Source: Empedobacter tilapiae (lineage in GTDB: Bacteria; Bacteroidota; Bacteroidia; Flavobacteriales; Weeksellaceae). From it: a DNA stretch of 64,000 nucleotides. Position numbers and translations under genes: made by a program. The notes under the pieces are model-generated. The model saw nothing but the letters and a program-made list of their open reading frames with translations. It searched no databases and was not told the DNA's origin. This document shows positions 44,152-54,868 of the stretch, one piece after another (position 1 is the stretch's first letter; each line of letters opens with the position of its first letter). The stretch is from assembly GCF_004785645.1 (NCBI RefSeq), contig NZ_SRPE01000005.1, positions 1 through 64,000 on the forward strand, in the 5' to 3' direction.

Positions 44152-44697
44152 TTATGCAGATTTACCTGCTTTTCTTCTAATAATTTCTCCTACGTACTTA
44201 ATTCCTTTTCCTTTGTAAGGCTCTGGCTTACGGTAAGAACGGATTTTAGCAACTACCATACCTAATAATTGATTATCGTGAGACGATAAAGTAATAATTG
44301 GGCTTTTACCTTTTTCTGTTAAAGTCTCAACTTTAACTTCTGTAGGTAATTCGATAATAATGTTGTGAGAGAAACCTAATGACAAATCTAATTTTTGTCC
44401 TTGGTTAGATGCTCTATAACCTACACCAACTAATTCTAATTGTTTTTTAAAACCTTCAGTAACACCGATAACCATATTATTGATTAATGAACGGTATAAA
44501 CCATGTAAAGCTTTATTTTCTTTAGAATCGTTTGGACGAACTACAGTTAAAACTCCGTCTTCGATAGTTAAATCAAATCCAGCTTTTAACTCTCTTGTCA
44601 TTGTAATGTTGTTACCTGTTACAGTAACTACGTTATTTTTAAAATCAACTGTTGCAGCTGCAGGAATATTGATTATTGCGTGTCCTATTCTTGACAT
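44152..44697 (-). CDS. rplF: 50S ribosomal protein L6
   Basis: A 181-residue protein, two tandem L6 folds, start MSRIGHAIINIPAAATVDF, ending with the KPEPYKGKGIKYVGE signature before RRKAGKSA. It lies between rpsH and rplR. Confidence 0.97.
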   Translation of the reverse strand: MSRIGHAIINIPAAATVDFKNNVVTVTGNNITMTRELKAGFDLTIEDGVLTVVRPNDSKENKALHGLYRSLINNMVIGVTEGFKKQLELVGVGYRASNQGQKLDLSLGFSHNIIIELPTEVKVETLTEKGKSPIITLSSHDNQLLGMVVAKIRSYRKPEPYKGKGIKYVGEIIRRKAGKSA

Positions 44698-44719
44698 AAT
44701 TTCTTAAATTTTTAAAAGA

Positions 44720-45121
44720 TTAATAAACAAAACATAAAACTTCACCACCAACATTCTCTTGACGAGCTTGTTTATCTGTCATAACTCCTTTTGAAGTCGA
44801 AATAATAGCAACACCTAAACCGTTTAATACACGAGGTAATTCTTTAGATCCTGCGTATTGACGTAAACCAGGAGTTGAAGCTCTTTTGATTTTACGAATA
44901 GCTGGCTCTTTAGTAACTTTATCGTACTTTAAAGCGATTTTGATTGTTCCTTGAGGTTTGTCTTGACCTTCAAATTTGTAGTTCAAGATGTAACCTTGTT
45001 CAAATAAGATCTTAGTGATCTCTTTTTTAATTTTAGATGCAGGGATTTCCACTACTTTGTGTCCTGCCATCATTGCATTTCTAACACGAGTTAGAAAATC
45101 TGAAATTGGATCTGTATACAT
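44720..45121 (-). CDS. rpsH: 30S ribosomal protein S8
   Basis: A 133-residue protein. The start is the ATG at 45121 ([20 protein letters not shown]), the family's normal beginning; a longer ORF from 45202 runs through the promoter region and is not used. The C-terminal [14 protein letters not shown] is the conserved S8 motif. It is the first gene of a separate transcription unit, with its own promoter at 45200-45229. Confidence 0.96.
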   Translation of the reverse strand: MYTDPISDFLTRVRNAMMAGHKVVEIPASKIKKEITKILFEQGYILNYKFEGQDKPQGTIKIALKYDKVTKEPAIRKIKRASTPGLRQYAGSKELPRVLNGLGVAIISTSKGVMTDKQARQENVGGEVLCFVY

Positions 45122-45199
45122 AAATAATTCTATAGTATAGCGCGTAAGCACTACTTTTAAAATTAAACTTTTACCAAAATGCACTATGCATTTGGGTTG

Positions 45200-45229
45200 C
45201 AAATATATTGCATATTTTTTAATTACAAA
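45200..45229 (-). promoter_or_regulatory. Promoter of rpsH-rplQ
   Basis: Minus-strand TATATTTG (45207-45200, followed by C) and TTTG (45229-45226), 18 bases apart. It starts the downstream half of the ribosomal supercluster about 75 bases before the rpsH ATG. Confidence 0.75.
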
Positions 45230-45328
45230 CTATTAATCTAAATAATTTATTTTTAAAGTGCTAAGCCGTAGGTGAAAAGCTGGTCAATTCGGTTATTCTA
45301 ATTAAATATTGATATTAAAAATATTTAT

Positions 45329-45364
45329 CAAAAAAAATCCTTACTCAATAAAGAGTAAGGATTT
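45329..45364 (-). terminator. Terminator after rpsN
   Basis: AAATCCTTACTC (45335-45346) pairs with GAGTAAGGATTT (45353-45364) with a 6-base loop. A T run of about seven follows on the minus strand. It ends the rplC-rpsN unit. Confidence 0.88.
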
Positions 45365-45387
45365 AATATTTCTAAAGCAATTGGTGA

Positions 45388-45657
45388 TTACCAAGACGCT
45401 TTTTTAACACCTGGAATTAACCCTTCGTTTGCCATCTCACGGAAAGTAACACGAGAGATCCCGAAAGTTCTCATGTATCCTTTTGGACGACCTGTTAATT
45501 TACAACGGTTGTGTAAACGTACAGGAGAAGCGTTTTTAGGTAATTTTTGTAATGCTTCGTAGTCACCAGCTTCTAATAAAGCTTGACGTTTCGCAGCATA
45601 CTTAGCAACTAATGCTTGTCTTTTGCGCTCACGCGCTTTCATTGATTCTTTAGCCAT
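45388..45657 (-). CDS. rpsN: 30S ribosomal protein S14
   Basis: An 89-residue protein of the zinc-independent type (a single Cys in [21 protein letters not shown]). It starts [14 protein letters not shown] and ends KKASW. It is the last gene of the middle transcription unit. Confidence 0.97.
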   Translation of the reverse strand: MAKESMKARERKRQALVAKYAAKRQALLEAGDYEALQKLPKNASPVRLHNRCKLTGRPKGYMRTFGISRVTFREMANEGLIPGVKKASW

Positions 45658-45663
45658 GACTTC

Positions 45664-46227
45664 TTATTTTTCTTTAGTAAATGGTAATCCGAATTTAGAT
45701 AATAAAGCTTTTGCTTCTTTATCTGTGTTCGCTGAAGTTACAAAGGTAATATCTAAACCTTGAATTTTCTTGATTTTATCAATATTAATTTCTGGGAAGA
45801 TAATTTGTTCTTTGATACCTAAGTTATAGTTACCTCTACCGTCGAAACCTGTAGAAGAAATTCCGTTAAAATCACGTACACGTGGTAAAGCGGCAGATAC
45901 TAAACGATCTAAGAATTCGTACATTTTCTCACCACGTAAAGTTACTTTGGCACCAATTGGCATTCCTTTACGTAATTTGAAAGCTGCTTCATCTTTCTTA
46001 GAAATAGTTCCAACTGCTTTTTGACCAGTGATTAATTCTAACTCTTCGATAGCGTAATCAACGATTTTTTTATCAGCTGTAGCAGCACCTAAACCTTGAG
46101 ATAAAACAATTTTCTCTAATTTAGGAACTTGCATAATAGATTTGTATCCAAACTCTTCTTTAAGAGCAGCTACAATCTCTTCTTTATATTTAACCTGCGG
46201 ACGAGGTGTGTATGTTGTTGTACTCAT
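45664..46227 (-). CDS. rplE: 50S ribosomal protein L5
   Basis: A 187-residue 5S rRNA-binding protein. I use the ATG at 46227 ([19 protein letters not shown]), which follows the rplX stop by one base; the longer reading from 46257 would overlap rpl[24 protein letters not shown] is the conserved L5 segment. Confidence 0.96.
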   Translation of the reverse strand: MSTTTYTPRPQVKYKEEIVAALKEEFGYKSIMQVPKLEKIVLSQGLGAATADKKIVDYAIEELELITGQKAVGTISKKDEAAFKLRKGMPIGAKVTLRGEKMYEFLDRLVSAALPRVRDFNGISSTGFDGRGNYNLGIKEQIIFPEINIDKIKKIQGLDITFVTSANTDKEAKALLSKFGLPFTKEK

Positions 46228-46228
46228 C

Positions 46229-46543
46229 TTAGATAGCTTTTCCTGATTTTTTAGCAATTCTTACTTTTTTCCCTCCTTCTTCTTTGATCGCTACTTTCGT
46301 TGCTTTCCCAGTTTCTGGATCTACTAAAGCCAATTTGCAAATATAGATTTGAGCTTCTTTTTCAACAACTCCACCTTGTGGATTTTGTGCGCTTGGCTTT
46401 ACACGTTTTTTTGCAATATTAACCCCTTCAACGATAGCTTTAGCTTTGTCAGGGAATACGCGTAACACAGTACCAGTTTGACCTTTGTTAGATCCTGATA
46501 AAACGACTACTTTGTCTCCTTTTTTAATTTTTAACTTTGCCAT
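46229..46543 (-). CDS. rplX: 50S ribosomal protein L24
   Basis: A 104-residue KOW-domain assembly initiator ([20 protein letters not shown], then [17 protein letters not shown]). It lies between rplN and rplE. Confidence 0.97.
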   Translation of the reverse strand: MAKLKIKKGDKVVVLSGSNKGQTGTVLRVFPDKAKAIVEGVNIAKKRVKPSAQNPQGGVVEKEAQIYICKLALVDPETGKATKVAIKEEGGKKVRIAKKSGKAI

Positions 46544-46552
46544 GTTGTTATA

Positions 46553-46921
46553 TTATAATACCTCTGGGGCTAATGATACAATTTTCATATATTCTTTATC
46601 ACGTAACTCACGAGCAACTGGACCGAATACACGAGTTCCACGCATTTCTCCTTGAGTATTCAATAATACACATGCATTATCGTCGAAACGGATATATGAA
46701 CCGTCTTTTCTGCGAACTTCTTTTTTAGTTCTAACTACAACAGCTTTTGATACAGCACCTTTTTTAACGTTTCCTGAAGGTGTAGCTTCTTTGATCGCTA
46801 CTACGATTTTATCACCTACAGATGCGTATCTTCTTTTAGTACCACCTAAAACGCGGATTACTAATGCTTCACGAGCTCCTGTGTTATCTGCAACTTTTAA
46901 TCTAGATTCTTGTTGTAACAT
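46553..46921 (-). CDS. rplN: 50S ribosomal protein L14
   Basis: A 122-residue protein with [20 protein letters not shown] at the start and the strongly conserved [18 protein letters not shown] region. It bridges to 16S rRNA at the subunit interface. Confidence 0.97.
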   Translation of the reverse strand: MLQQESRLKVADNTGAREALVIRVLGGTKRRYASVGDKIVVAIKEATPSGNVKKGAVSKAVVVRTKKEVRRKDGSYIRFDDNACVLLNTQGEMRGTRVFGPVARELRDKEYMKIVSLAPEVL

Positions 46922-46929
46922 AACTTATA

Positions 46930-47184
46930 TTATTTAGCTCTTTCAATGATTTCTACTAATCTCCATCTTTTGCTTTTAGACAAAGGACGAGTTTCCATGA
47001 TACGCACTGTGTCACCTTCGTTACACTCGTTATTTTCGTCGTGCGCTGTATATTTCTTCGTTTTTAAAACGAATTTCCCATAAAATGGGTGCTTTTGCTT
47101 CTTAGTTTCAGCTACTACAATGGTTTTTTCCATTTTGTTTGAAGTAACTAAACCAATTCTTTCTTTTCTTAATTTTCTTTCCAT
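46930..47184 (-). CDS. rpsQ: 30S ribosomal protein S17
   Basis: An 84-residue OB-fold protein ([39 protein letters not shown]). It lies between rpmC and rplN. Confidence 0.97.
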   Translation of the reverse strand: MERKLRKERIGLVTSNKMEKTIVVAETKKQKHPFYGKFVLKTKKYTAHDENNECNEGDTVRIMETRPLSKSKRWRLVEIIERAK

Positions 47185-47200
47185 CAGTTACAGATTACTG

Positions 47201-47389
47201 TTATGATTGTTTTTCGTTTAACACGGTATTCAAACGAGCAATTGTTCTGCGTAAGTCTCTAATACCGATTGGATTTGCTACAGGAGAAACAGCGTTCGTC
47301 AATTTTAATTGATCGTAGTTTGCTTGTTCTTCAGCTATTTTAGCTTGTAACTCCTCTACACTTAGATTTCTAATATCTGCTGCTTTCAT
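47201..47389 (-). CDS. rpmC: 50S ribosomal protein L29
   Basis: A 62-residue two-helix protein (MKAADIRNLSVEELQAKIAE, IRDLRRTIARLNTVL) near the exit tunnel. It lies 16 bases after rpsQ in the genome map (upstream in transcription). Confidence 0.96.
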   Translation of the reverse strand: MKAADIRNLSVEELQAKIAEEQANYDQLKLTNAVSPVANPIGIRDLRRTIARLNTVLNEKQS

Positions 47390-47410
47390 TTTTTCTTAAT
47401 TTTGAAATTA

Positions 47411-47830
47411 TTAATTTTGGAAATCACGTGCAACGATAAACTTAGTCTTAACAGGTAACTTCTGAGCTGCTAAACGCAATGCTTCAGTTGCAACCTCTAC
47501 TGGCACACCTCCTACTTCGAATAAAATACGACCTGGTTGTACAGGAGCTACCCAGTATTCTGGAGCACCTTTACCTTTACCCATACGTACCTCTGCTGGT
47601 TTCTTAGTTATTGGTTTATCTGGAAATATTTTAATCCATAATTGACCCTCTCTCTTCATGAAACGAGTCGCAGCAATACGAGCTGCCTCGATTTGACGTG
47701 CTGTAATAAACGCTTCGTCTAAAGATTTGATCCCGAAAGTCCCGTAAGCTAATTGAGTTCCTCTGTGAGAAACACCTTTCATCTTACCTTTTTGGGTTTT
47801 TCTAAACTTTACTCTTCTCGGTGATAACAT
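47411..47830 (-). CDS. rplP: 50S ribosomal protein L16
   Basis: A 139-residue protein beginning [19 protein letters not shown], with [22 protein letters not shown] and the [16 protein letters not shown] loop that contacts tRNA near the peptidyl transferase centre. Confidence 0.97.
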   Translation of the reverse strand: MLSPRRVKFRKTQKGKMKGVSHRGTQLAYGTFGIKSLDEAFITARQIEAARIAATRFMKREGQLWIKIFPDKPITKKPAEVRMGKGKGAPEYWVAPVQPGRILFEVGGVPVEVATEALRLAAQKLPVKTKFIVARDFQN

Positions 47831-47866
47831 ATCTACTTAATTCTTTATGTTAGTTGTTAAACTAAA

Positions 47867-48589
47867 TTATCGCTTTCTATTATTAGATCTTTCACCTCCT
47901 TTTCTGTTGTTTTCAGATTTTTTTTGTTTTTTCTGTAATCCAACTAATGGAGATAATTCTCTCTTACCATATACCTCACCTTTCATGATCCATACTTTGA
48001 TCCCTAAACGACCGTAAGTTGTATGAGCTTCTGAAATGTGGTAATCAATGTCTGCACGGAATGTAGACAAAGGAATACGTCCTTCTTTATAAGTTTCAGA
48101 ACGTGCCATCTCTGCACCGTTTAAACGACCAGAGATTTGAACCTTGATTCCTTCTGCGTTCATTCTCATTGCTGATTGAATTGCCATTTTAATAGCACGA
48201 CGGTAAGAAATACGATTCTCAATTTGACGAGCGATACTATCACCTACTAAGATTGCATCTAATTCTGGTCTCTTAATTTCGAAGATGTTAATTTGAACCT
48301 CTTTACCAGTGATTTTCTTTAACTCTTCTTTTAATTTGTCAACTTCTTGTCCACCTTTACCAATAATGATACCTGGACGAGCAGTAGTTACAGTAACTGT
48401 AACCAATTTTAAAGTACGATCGATGTAAATACGAGAAACTCCGGCTTTAGACAAACGTGCTCTTAAATAAGTACGAATTTTTGCATCTTCTGCAATTTTA
48501 TCACCGTAATCATTTCCACCGTACCAGTTAGAATCCCATCCTCTGATGATTCCTAAACGATTTCCGATTGGATTAGTTTTTTGTCCCAT
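47867..48589 (-). CDS. rpsC: 30S ribosomal protein S3
   Basis: A 240-residue protein: a KH type II domain with the [16 protein letters not shown] GxxG loop near residue 75, a C-terminal domain ([20 protein letters not shown]), and a Lys/Asn/Arg-rich tail. It takes part in mRNA entry and helicase activity. Confidence 0.97.
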   Translation of the reverse strand: MGQKTNPIGNRLGIIRGWDSNWYGGNDYGDKIAEDAKIRTYLRARLSKAGVSRIYIDRTLKLVTVTVTTARPGIIIGKGGQEVDKLKEELKKITGKEVQINIFEIKRPELDAILVGDSIARQIENRISYRRAIKMAIQSAMRMNAEGIKVQISGRLNGAEMARSETYKEGRIPLSTFRADIDYHISEAHTTYGRLGIKVWIMKGEVYGKRELSPLVGLQKKQKKSENNRKGGERSNNRKR

Positions 48590-48593
48590 ATTC

Positions 48594-49010
48594 TTAATCT
48601 TGTACTTTTTGTTTATCTTCTTTAGTTCCTAAAACCAAAGTTACATGGTTTGAACGTTTTCTGATTCTATGTGCTCTACCTTGAGGTGCAGTACGAATTC
48701 TTTTTAATTGACGTGCACTATCAACAGAGATTTCTTTTACATATAATCCAGCTTCTTCAACATCAGCTCCTTCGTTTTTGATTTGCCAGTTAGCGATAGC
48801 GCTTAATAACAATTTTTCTAAACGGATTGAAGCGTGGTTTTTAGTATATTTTAAAATACCTAAAGCTTTTTGAATTTCAACTCCACGGATAATATCTACT
48901 ACTAGTCTCATCTTACGAGGAGAAGTAGGAACATTATTTAATTTCGCAAAAGCTACCTGCTTGTTAGCTTCTTTGATTCTTTCGTTACTTAATCTTTTTC
49001 TAGATCCCAT
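48594..49010 (-). CDS. rplV: 50S ribosomal protein L22
   Basis: A 138-residue protein with [20 protein letters not shown] near residue 31 and the exit-tunnel hairpin [20 protein letters not shown]. It lies 9 bases after rpsS. Confidence 0.97.
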   Translation of the reverse strand: MGSRKRLSNERIKEANKQVAFAKLNNVPTSPRKMRLVVDIIRGVEIQKALGILKYTKNHASIRLEKLLLSAIANWQIKNEGADVEEAGLYVKEISVDSARQLKRIRTAPQGRAHRIRKRSNHVTLVLGTKEDKQKVQD

Positions 49011-49019
49011 GGCCCTTTA

Positions 49020-49298
49020 CTATTTTTTTCCTTTGTTTTTAGCTCCGGCATGACCTCTAAAAGTACGTGTAGGAGCGAACTCACCTAATTTATGACCTAC
49101 CATATTCTCAGTAACATAAACAGGAATAAATTGCTTTCCATTGTGTACTGCGATTGTTTGACCAACAAAATCAGGAGAAATCATTGATGCTCTTGACCAT
49201 GTTTTGATCACGTTTTTGCTACCGCTTTCTACGTTAGCAAGAACTTTCTTTTCTAATTTATAGTGGATGAATGGTCCTTTTTTTAATGAACGTGCCAT
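49020..49298 (-). CDS. rpsS: 30S ribosomal protein S19
   Basis: A 92-residue head protein ([19 protein letters not shown], then [16 protein letters not shown]-like segment and [16 protein letters not shown]). It lies 3 bases after rplB. Confidence 0.97.
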   Translation of the reverse strand: MARSLKKGPFIHYKLEKKVLANVESGSKNVIKTWSRASMISPDFVGQTIAVHNGKQFIPVYVTENMVGHKLGEFAPTRTFRGHAGAKNKGKK

Positions 49299-49301
49299 AA
49301 A

Positions 49302-50126
49302 TTATTTTTTTCTTCTTTCAACAATATATTTGTTAGACGCTTTCTTCTTGTCACGAGTTTTGTAACCTTTCGCTGGAATACCGTTACGAGAACGAGGAAT
49401 ACCTCCTGTCGCACGACCTTCACCACCACCCATTGGGTGATCTACAGGGTTCATAACCATTGGACGAGTTCTTGGACGACGACCTTGCCATCTAGAACGA
49501 CCAGCTTTACCAGAAACTTCTAACTGATGGTCTGTGTTAGAAACAACACCTACTGTTGCTTTACACTCCACTAAAATCATTCTTGATTCACCACTTGGTA
49601 ACTTAACGATAGCATATTTACCATCACGCGCAACTAATTGAGCATAAGTACCTGCACTTCTTGCCATAACTGCTCCTTGCCCTGGACGTAACTCAATACA
49701 AGAGATTACTGTACCTAATGGCATGTTTTTAAGCTTCATAGCATTACCTACTTCTGGTTCTACGTTTTCTCCTGAAACAATTACTTGTCCAGCTTTCAAA
49801 CCATTTTGAGCAATAATGTAACGTTTTTCACCATCTTCGTAAGATAATAAAGCGATGAATGCAGTTCTGTTTGGATCGTATTGTACAGATTCTACAGTTG
49901 CAGCACCTTCTTTATCACGTTTGAAGTCGATGATACGATATTTTTGTTTGTGTCCACCACCGATATAACGCATTGTCATTTTACCAGTGTTGTTACGTCC
50001 ACCCGATTTAGATTTTCCTTCAACTAATGTCTTTTCTGGCTTAGCATTTTTATCTACTGCCGCAAATTCATTAACCACTCTAAAACGTTGTCCCGGGGTG
50101 ATAGGTTTTAATTTTCTTACTGACAT
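49302..50126 (-). CDS. rplB: 50S ribosomal protein L2
   Basis: A 274-residue 23S-binding protein. It has [22 protein letters not shown] near residue 44 and [20 protein letters not shown] near 226, which carries the conserved histidine near the peptidyl transferase centre. Confidence 0.98.
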   Translation of the reverse strand: MSVRKLKPITPGQRFRVVNEFAAVDKNAKPEKTLVEGKSKSGGRNNTGKMTMRYIGGGHKQKYRIIDFKRDKEGAATVESVQYDPNRTAFIALLSYEDGEKRYIIAQNGLKAGQVIVSGENVEPEVGNAMKLKNMPLGTVISCIELRPGQGAVMARSAGTYAQLVARDGKYAIVKLPSGESRMILVECKATVGVVSNTDHQLEVSGKAGRSRWQGRRPRTRPMVMNPVDHPMGGGEGRATGGIPRSRNGIPAKGYKTRDKKKASNKYIVERRKK

Positions 50127-50141
50127 TTTTTAATTCTTAAA

Positions 50142-50426
50142 TTATCCGAACAACTCTATTTCTTGACCTTCAGCTAAGCTAACGATCGCTTTTTTCAACT
50201 TATTTGTTTTTCCAGTTTGAAAACCTGTTTTTGTGTAACGAGTTTTTACTTTTGGAGCAGATACTAAAGTACTAACAGAAACTACAGATACACCGTAAGT
50301 TTTTTCTACAGCTTCTTTAATTTGAATTTTGTTAGCTTTTGTGTCTACATAAAACGAATATTGCCCTAACAACTCACTGTTATTAGTTGCTTTTTCTGAA
50401 ATTACTGGTTTAATTATGATTCCCAT
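50142..50426 (-). CDS. rplW: 50S ribosomal protein L23
   Basis: A 94-residue protein at the exit-tunnel rim, docking site of trigger factor and SRP (IIIKPVISEKATNNSELLGQY, then a short loop and KKAIVSLAEGQEIELFG). Confidence 0.96.
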   Translation of the reverse strand: MGIIIKPVISEKATNNSELLGQYSFYVDTKANKIQIKEAVEKTYGVSVVSVSTLVSAPKVKTRYTKTGFQTGKTNKLKKAIVSLAEGQEIELFG

Positions 50427-50436
50427 TTTCTTCGTC

Positions 50437-51066
50437 TTATTTTGTTAAATTTTCTTGAACTGTTGCTAAAGAACCTTCTAAAAATACGATTTGAGAAGCA
50501 TTGATTAAATCAAATACATTTAATTCCTCAGTTGTAACAACTTTAACTTTTTGTAAGTTACGAGAAGATAAATATACATTGCTATTAGATTCGCCTAATA
50601 CGAATAATGATTTTGTGTTCTCTAATCCTAAATCAGTTAAAACAGTTTTGAACTCTTTAGTTCTTGGTGCTTCGAAAGAAAAGTTTTCAACAACTTTGAT
50701 TTCATTCTCAGCTAACTTTTGTGATAAAACTGATTTTTTAGCTAATCTCTTTTGCGCTTTGTTTAATTTGAAAGAGTAGTTTCTTGGACGTGGTCCGAAA
50801 ACTCTACCTCCTCCTCTAAACACAGGAGATTTAATAGAACCAGCACGAGCTGTACCTGTTCCTTTTTGCTTTTTGATTTTACGAGTTGATCCCGCAATCT
50901 CAGCTCTTTCTTTTGCTTTGTGCGTTCCTTGGCGTTGAGCTGCTAAATATTGTTTAACTTCTAAGTACACTGTGTGTGTAGAAGGCTCAATTCCGAAAAC
51001 TGCCTCGTCTAAAGATACTGTTCTTCCAGTTTCTTGACCTTTGATGTTTAATACTACTACTTCCAT
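50437..51066 (-). CDS. rplD: 50S ribosomal protein L4
   Basis: A 209-residue protein with the long internal RNA-binding loop [20 protein letters not shown] near residue 70. Its start overlaps the rplC end by 10 bases, indicating translational coupling. In Gammaproteobacteria L4 regulates the S10 operon; no such leader is recognisable here. Confidence 0.97.
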   Translation of the reverse strand: MEVVVLNIKGQETGRTVSLDEAVFGIEPSTHTVYLEVKQYLAAQRQGTHKAKERAEIAGSTRKIKKQKGTGTARAGSIKSPVFRGGGRVFGPRPRNYSFKLNKAQKRLAKKSVLSQKLAENEIKVVENFSFEAPRTKEFKTVLTDLGLENTKSLFVLGESNSNVYLSSRNLQKVKVVTTEELNVFDLINASQIVFLEGSLATVQENLTK

Positions 51067-51686
51067 CTTCTAACGATTACGTATGAATTTTTAGGACCTG
51101 GGATAGCACCTTTAACAATTAAAAGGTTTTTCTCAGCATCCACTTTAAGTACTTTTAAGTTCTGAACAGTAACTTGTTTACCACCCATTCTTCCAGCCAT
51201 ACGCATTCCTTTGAATACACGAGATGGATCTGAACCAGCACCGATAGAACCTGGAGCTCTTAAACGGTTATGTTGACCGTGTGTAGCTTGACCTACCCCA
51301 CCGAAACCATGACGTTTAACAACACCTTGGAAACCTTTTCCTTTTGAAGTACCTGTAACACTTACAAATTCTCCTTCGTTGAATAACTCAACGTTAACTT
51401 CTCCTCCTAGAGTTAAAGAGTTTACGAATTCTTCACCGTAAAACTCAACTAACTTTCTCTTTGGAGTAGTTCCTGCTTTTTTAAAGTGACCTTTTAAAGC
51501 ATTAGTCGTGTTTTTTTCTTTTGCGTCATCGAAACCAAGTTGAGCAGCAACGTACCCATCTTTCTCTACGGTTCTGACTTGAGTAACCACACATGGCCCA
51601 GCCTCTACGATTGTCACAGGAATATTTTTCCCGTTCTCATCAAATAAGCTAGTCATCGCGATTTTTTTACCAATGATACCTGACAT
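51057..51686 (-). CDS. rplC: 50S ribosomal protein L3
   Basis: A 209-residue protein. The start is the ATG at 51686 ([20 protein letters not shown]); a longer ORF from 51770 lies in the leader. The conserved [20 protein letters not shown] segment near residue 138 holds the finger that reaches the peptidyl transferase centre. It is the first gene of the middle unit. Confidence 0.96.
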   Translation of the reverse strand: MSGIIGKKIAMTSLFDENGKNIPVTIVEAGPCVVTQVRTVEKDGYVAAQLGFDDAKEKNTTNALKGHFKKAGTTPKRKLVEFYGEEFVNSLTLGGEVNVELFNEGEFVSVTGTSKGKGFQGVVKRHGFGGVGQATHGQHNRLRAPGSIGAGSDPSRVFKGMRMAGRMGGKQVTVQNLKVLKVDAEKNLLIVKGAIPGPKNSYVIVRRWK

Positions 51687-51771
51687 TTGATTAAAATATG
51701 TTAATAATTTGTTTATTATTTCAGAGAATGTGGACTTTCGACCACTAGAGATCTTCTCTAAAATTAGCATG

Positions 51772-51802
51772 CAAATGTATGAATTAATTTATAAACAACA
51801 AA
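51772..51802 (-). promoter_or_regulatory. Promoter of rplC-rpsN
   Basis: Minus-strand TACATTTG (51779-51772, followed by C) and TTTG (51802-51799) with exactly 19 bases between. Confidence 0.78.
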
Positions 51803-51876
51803 CTTTCAATTGATTATTTTTCAAAAGTTTACAAACAGAGAAAAATATCAACGAAAGCATCATTAAAGTAATTCAT

Positions 51877-51910
51877 AAAAAAACCCTGAGATGTGCACGT
51901 CTCAGGGTTT
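51877..51910 (-). terminator. Terminator after rpsJ
   Basis: AAACCCTGAGA (51881-51891) pairs perfectly with TCTCAGGGTTT (51900-51910) over an 8-base loop and is followed by seven T residues on the minus strand. Confidence 0.9.
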
Positions 51911-51933
51911 ATATTTATTTAAAATACAGATAA

Positions 51934-52239
51934 CTATACTTTAATTTCTACTTCAACACCACTAGGTAATTCTAACTTCATTAAAGCATCAACTGTTTTA
52001 GATGAAGAAGAATAAATGTCTAATAATCTTTTGTGAGCTGATAATTGAAATTGCTCACGAGATTTTTTGTTAACGTGTGGAGATCTTAAAACTGTAAAGA
52101 TTCTTTTGTGAGTTGGTAATGGAATTGGCCCATTAACAACAGCTCCTGTAGCTTTTACAGTTTTTACGATTTTTTCAGCTGATTTATCAACTAAAGAATA
52201 ATCGTAAGATTTTAATTTTATTCTAATTTTTTGACTCAT
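51934..52239 (-). CDS. rpsJ: 30S ribosomal protein S10 (NusE)
   Basis: A 101-residue protein ([41 protein letters not shown]). It also acts as NusE in antitermination. It lies 10 bases after fusA and is the last gene of the str-type unit. Confidence 0.97.
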   Translation of the reverse strand: MSQKIRIKLKSYDYSLVDKSAEKIVKTVKATGAVVNGPIPLPTHKRIFTVLRSPHVNKKSREQFQLSAHKRLLDIYSSSSKTVDALMKLELPSGVEVEIKV

Positions 52240-52249
52240 TTTTCTTGAA

Positions 52250-54373
52250 TTAAGCGTTACCTTTTGCTTTAGCGATTACAGCTTCAGACACGTTTGTTGG
52301 TGCTGGAGCGTAGTGATCGAATTCCATTGTAGATGTAGCACGACCAGAAGATAATGTACGTAATGAAGTTACATATCCGAACATTTCTGCTAATGGAACC
52401 ATAGCTTTAATAACTTTAGCGTTATTTCTATCGTCCATTCCTGATACTTGACCACGACGACGGTTTAAGTCACCTACAATGTCACCCATGTTTTCTTCTG
52501 GAGTTAAAACCTCTAACTTCATGATAGGCTCTAAGATTTGAGCACCAGCAGCTTTTGCAGCAGCTTTGTACCCCATTTGAGCAGCTAACTCGAAAGATAA
52601 TTGGTCAGAATCCACAGGGTGGAAAGATCCATCTTTTAAAGTAACTTTTAACGAATCCATTTCGAATCCTGCTAAAGGTCCATTCTTCATTGCAGCTTTG
52701 AAACCTTTCTCAATAGAAGGGATAAATTCCTTAGGAACGTTACCACCTTTAATTTCAGAAACGAATTCTAAACCTGTTTTACCTTCATCTGCTGGCCCCA
52801 TTTCGAAAACGATATCAGCAAATTTACCACGACCACCTGATTGTTTTTTGTAAACCTCACGGTGATTAGCTGGTCTTGAGAATGATTCTTTGTACTCTAC
52901 TTGAGGCTCACCTTGGTTAACCTCTACTTTAAATTCACGTTTTAAACGGTCAACGATGATATCTAAGTGTAACTCACCCATACCAGAAATAACTGTTTGA
53001 CCAGAAGCCTCATCAGTTTTTACTTGGAATGTAGGATCCTCTTCAGCTAATTTAGCTAAAGCCATACCTAATTTATCAACGTCAGCTTTCGTTTTAGGCT
53101 CAACTGCGATACCAATTACTGGATCTGGAAAATCCATAGACTCTAATACAATAGGTGCTTTTTCATCACATAAAGTATCTCCTGTTTTGATATCTTTGAA
53201 ACCTACTGCAGCTCCAATATCACCCGCTTCGATTCTCTCGATAGGCTCTTGTTTGTTAGCGTGCATTTGGAAGATACGAGAAATACGTTCTTTGTTACCA
53301 GAACGAGTATTTAATACGTAAGATCCAGCGTCTAATCCACCTGAATAAGCACGGAAGAAGGCTAAACGACCTACGAATGGGTCAGTAGCAATTTTAAATG
53401 CTAATGCTGAGAATGGCTCATCAACTGAAGGCTTTCTTGTAATAGGCTCGTCAGTTTTTGGGTCAGTTCCTGGAATCGCTTCTTTATCACTTGGTGATGG
53501 TAAGTAACGACATACAGCATCTAACATGAATTGTACACCTTTGTTTTTAAACGAAGATCCACAAGTCATTGGGATGATAGACATATCTAATGTTGCAGCA
53601 CGTAATGCAGTGTGAACTTCTTCTTCAGTAATAGAGTTTTCATCCTCCATATACTTCTCTAATAAGTTCTCATCGTACGCAGCAATTTCTTCAATTAATT
53701 GACCACGAAATTGTCTTACATCGTCAACCATATCAGCTGGGATTTCAACAACATCAAATGTAGAACCATGATTCTCATCATGCCATACAATTGCACGGTT
53801 TTTAATTAAATCTACAACTCCTTTAAAGTCAGCTTCGTCACCGATTGGCAATACGATAGGAACAGCGTTTGATCCTAACATTTCACGTACTTGACGACAT
53901 ACATTTAAGAAGTCAGCTCCTTGACGGTCCATTTTATTAACGAAACCTAAACGAGGAACTTTATAGTTATCTGCTAAACGCCAGTTTGTTTCAGACTGAG
54001 GCTCAACTCCATCTACTGCTGAGAATAAGAAAACTAAACCATCTAAAACACGTAAAGAACGGTTTACCTCTACTGTAAAGTCAACGTGACCAGGAGTGTC
54101 GATAATATTAAAGTGGTATCCTTTAGCGTCTGGTAATGGTTTACCTTGTTCTGTTGGGAATGTCCAATCTACTGTTACAGCTGCAGAAGTAATTGTAATA
54201 CCTCTTTCAGCCTCTTGCTCCATCCAGTCAGTTGTAGCTGATCCTTCGTGAGTTTCCCCAATTTTGTGATTCTTACCTGAATAGAATAAGATACGCTCTG
54301 TCGTTGTAGTTTTTCCTGCATCGATGTGAGCAGCAATACCAATGTTTCTTGTGTATTTTAAATCTCTTGCCAT
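52250..54373 (-). CDS. fusA: Elongation factor G
   Basis: A 707-residue translocation GTPase. G-domain motifs are [15 protein letters not shown] (P-loop), RGITI in switch I, DTPGHVDF (G3) and NKMD (G4). Domains II to V follow, including [15 protein letters not shown] in domain IV. Its place between rpsG and rpsJ marks it as the main ribosomal EF-G. Confidence 0.98.
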   Translation of the reverse strand: MARDLKYTRNIGIAAHIDAGKTTTTERILFYSGKNHKIGETHEGSATTDWMEQEAERGITITSAAVTVDWTFPTEQGKPLPDAKGYHFNIIDTPGHVDFTVEVNRSLRVLDGLVFLFSAVDGVEPQSETNWRLADNYKVPRLGFVNKMDRQGADFLNVCRQVREMLGSNAVPIVLPIGDEADFKGVVDLIKNRAIVWHDENHGSTFDVVEIPADMVDDVRQFRGQLIEEIAAYDENLLEKYMEDENSITEEEVHTALRAATLDMSIIPMTCGSSFKNKGVQFMLDAVCRYLPSPSDKEAIPGTDPKTDEPITRKPSVDEPFSALAFKIATDPFVGRLAFFRAYSGGLDAGSYVLNTRSGNKERISRIFQMHANKQEPIERIEAGDIGAAVGFKDIKTGDTLCDEKAPIVLESMDFPDPVIGIAVEPKTKADVDKLGMALAKLAEEDPTFQVKTDEASGQTVISGMGELHLDIIVDRLKREFKVEVNQGEPQVEYKESFSRPANHREVYKKQSGGRGKFADIVFEMGPADEGKTGLEFVSEIKGGNVPKEFIPSIEKGFKAAMKNGPLAGFEMDSLKVTLKDGSFHPVDSDQLSFELAAQMGYKAAAKAAGAQILEPIMKLEVLTPEENMGDIVGDLNRRRGQVSGMDDRNNAKVIKAMVPLAEMFGYVTSLRTLSSGRATSTMEFDHYAPAPTNVSEAVIAKAKGNA

Positions 54374-54379
54374 CGTGTA

Positions 54380-54856
54380 TTAGAATCTAAAGTGAGAGAA
54401 TGCTTTGTTAGCTTCTGCCATTTTGTGAGTATCTTGACGTTTTTTAACGGCAGATCCTTCTTCTTTAGCAGCTGCAATAATTTCTCCAGCTAATTTTTGA
54501 GCCATCGATTTCTCGTTTCTGTTACGAGAATATTTGATTAACCATTTCATTGCTGTTGAAATTTTACGGTCTGGACGAATTTCCATTGGAATTTGGAATG
54601 TAGCTCCACCAACACGGCGAGAACGTACTTCTACGTGAGGCATTACATTAGATAATGCTTCTTTCCAAATGTCTAATGAAGTTTTTTCTGCATCCTCTTT
54701 ACGAGAATCTACGATTTCTAACGCATCATAGAAAATTTTGAATGCTACAGATTTTTTTCCGTCATACATTAAGTTGTTTACGAAACGAGTTACTAACTGA
54801 TCATTAAATTTAGGATCTGGAAGTAAAGGTCTTTTTTTAGCTCTTGTCTTTCTCAT
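54380..54856 (-). CDS. rpsG: 30S ribosomal protein S7
   Basis: A 158-residue 16S assembly initiator protein ([40 protein letters not shown]). It lies 6 bases before fusA. Confidence 0.97.
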   Translation of the reverse strand: MRKTRAKKRPLLPDPKFNDQLVTRFVNNLMYDGKKSVAFKIFYDALEIVDSRKEDAEKTSLDIWKEALSNVMPHVEVRSRRVGGATFQIPMEIRPDRKISTAMKWLIKYSRNRNEKSMAQKLAGEIIAAAKEEGSAVKKRQDTHKMAEANKAFSHFRF

Positions 54857-54868
54857 CTTACCTTAAAT

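Larger units (their letters stand above)
45122..45387. other. Spacer splitting rpsN from rpsH
   Basis: 266 bases inside what is normally a continuous spc operon. It holds a terminator after rpsN (45329-45364), a promoter for rpsH (45200-45229), and about 80 bases with no visible coding or structured content (including AGTGCTAAGCCGTAGGTG). The rpsH leader is about 70 bases long. Confidence 0.7.
51687..51933. other. Spacer splitting rpsJ from rplC
   Basis: 247 bases with a terminator after rpsJ (51877-51910) and a perfect promoter for rplC (51772-51802). The predicted rplC leader is about 80 bases and shows no obvious ORF. Confidence 0.7.

Noticed and set aside
45122-45202. 27-residue N-terminal extension of rpsH
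   Set aside because: It runs through the promoter at 45200-45229 and has no match to S8, which normally starts [10 protein letters not shown].
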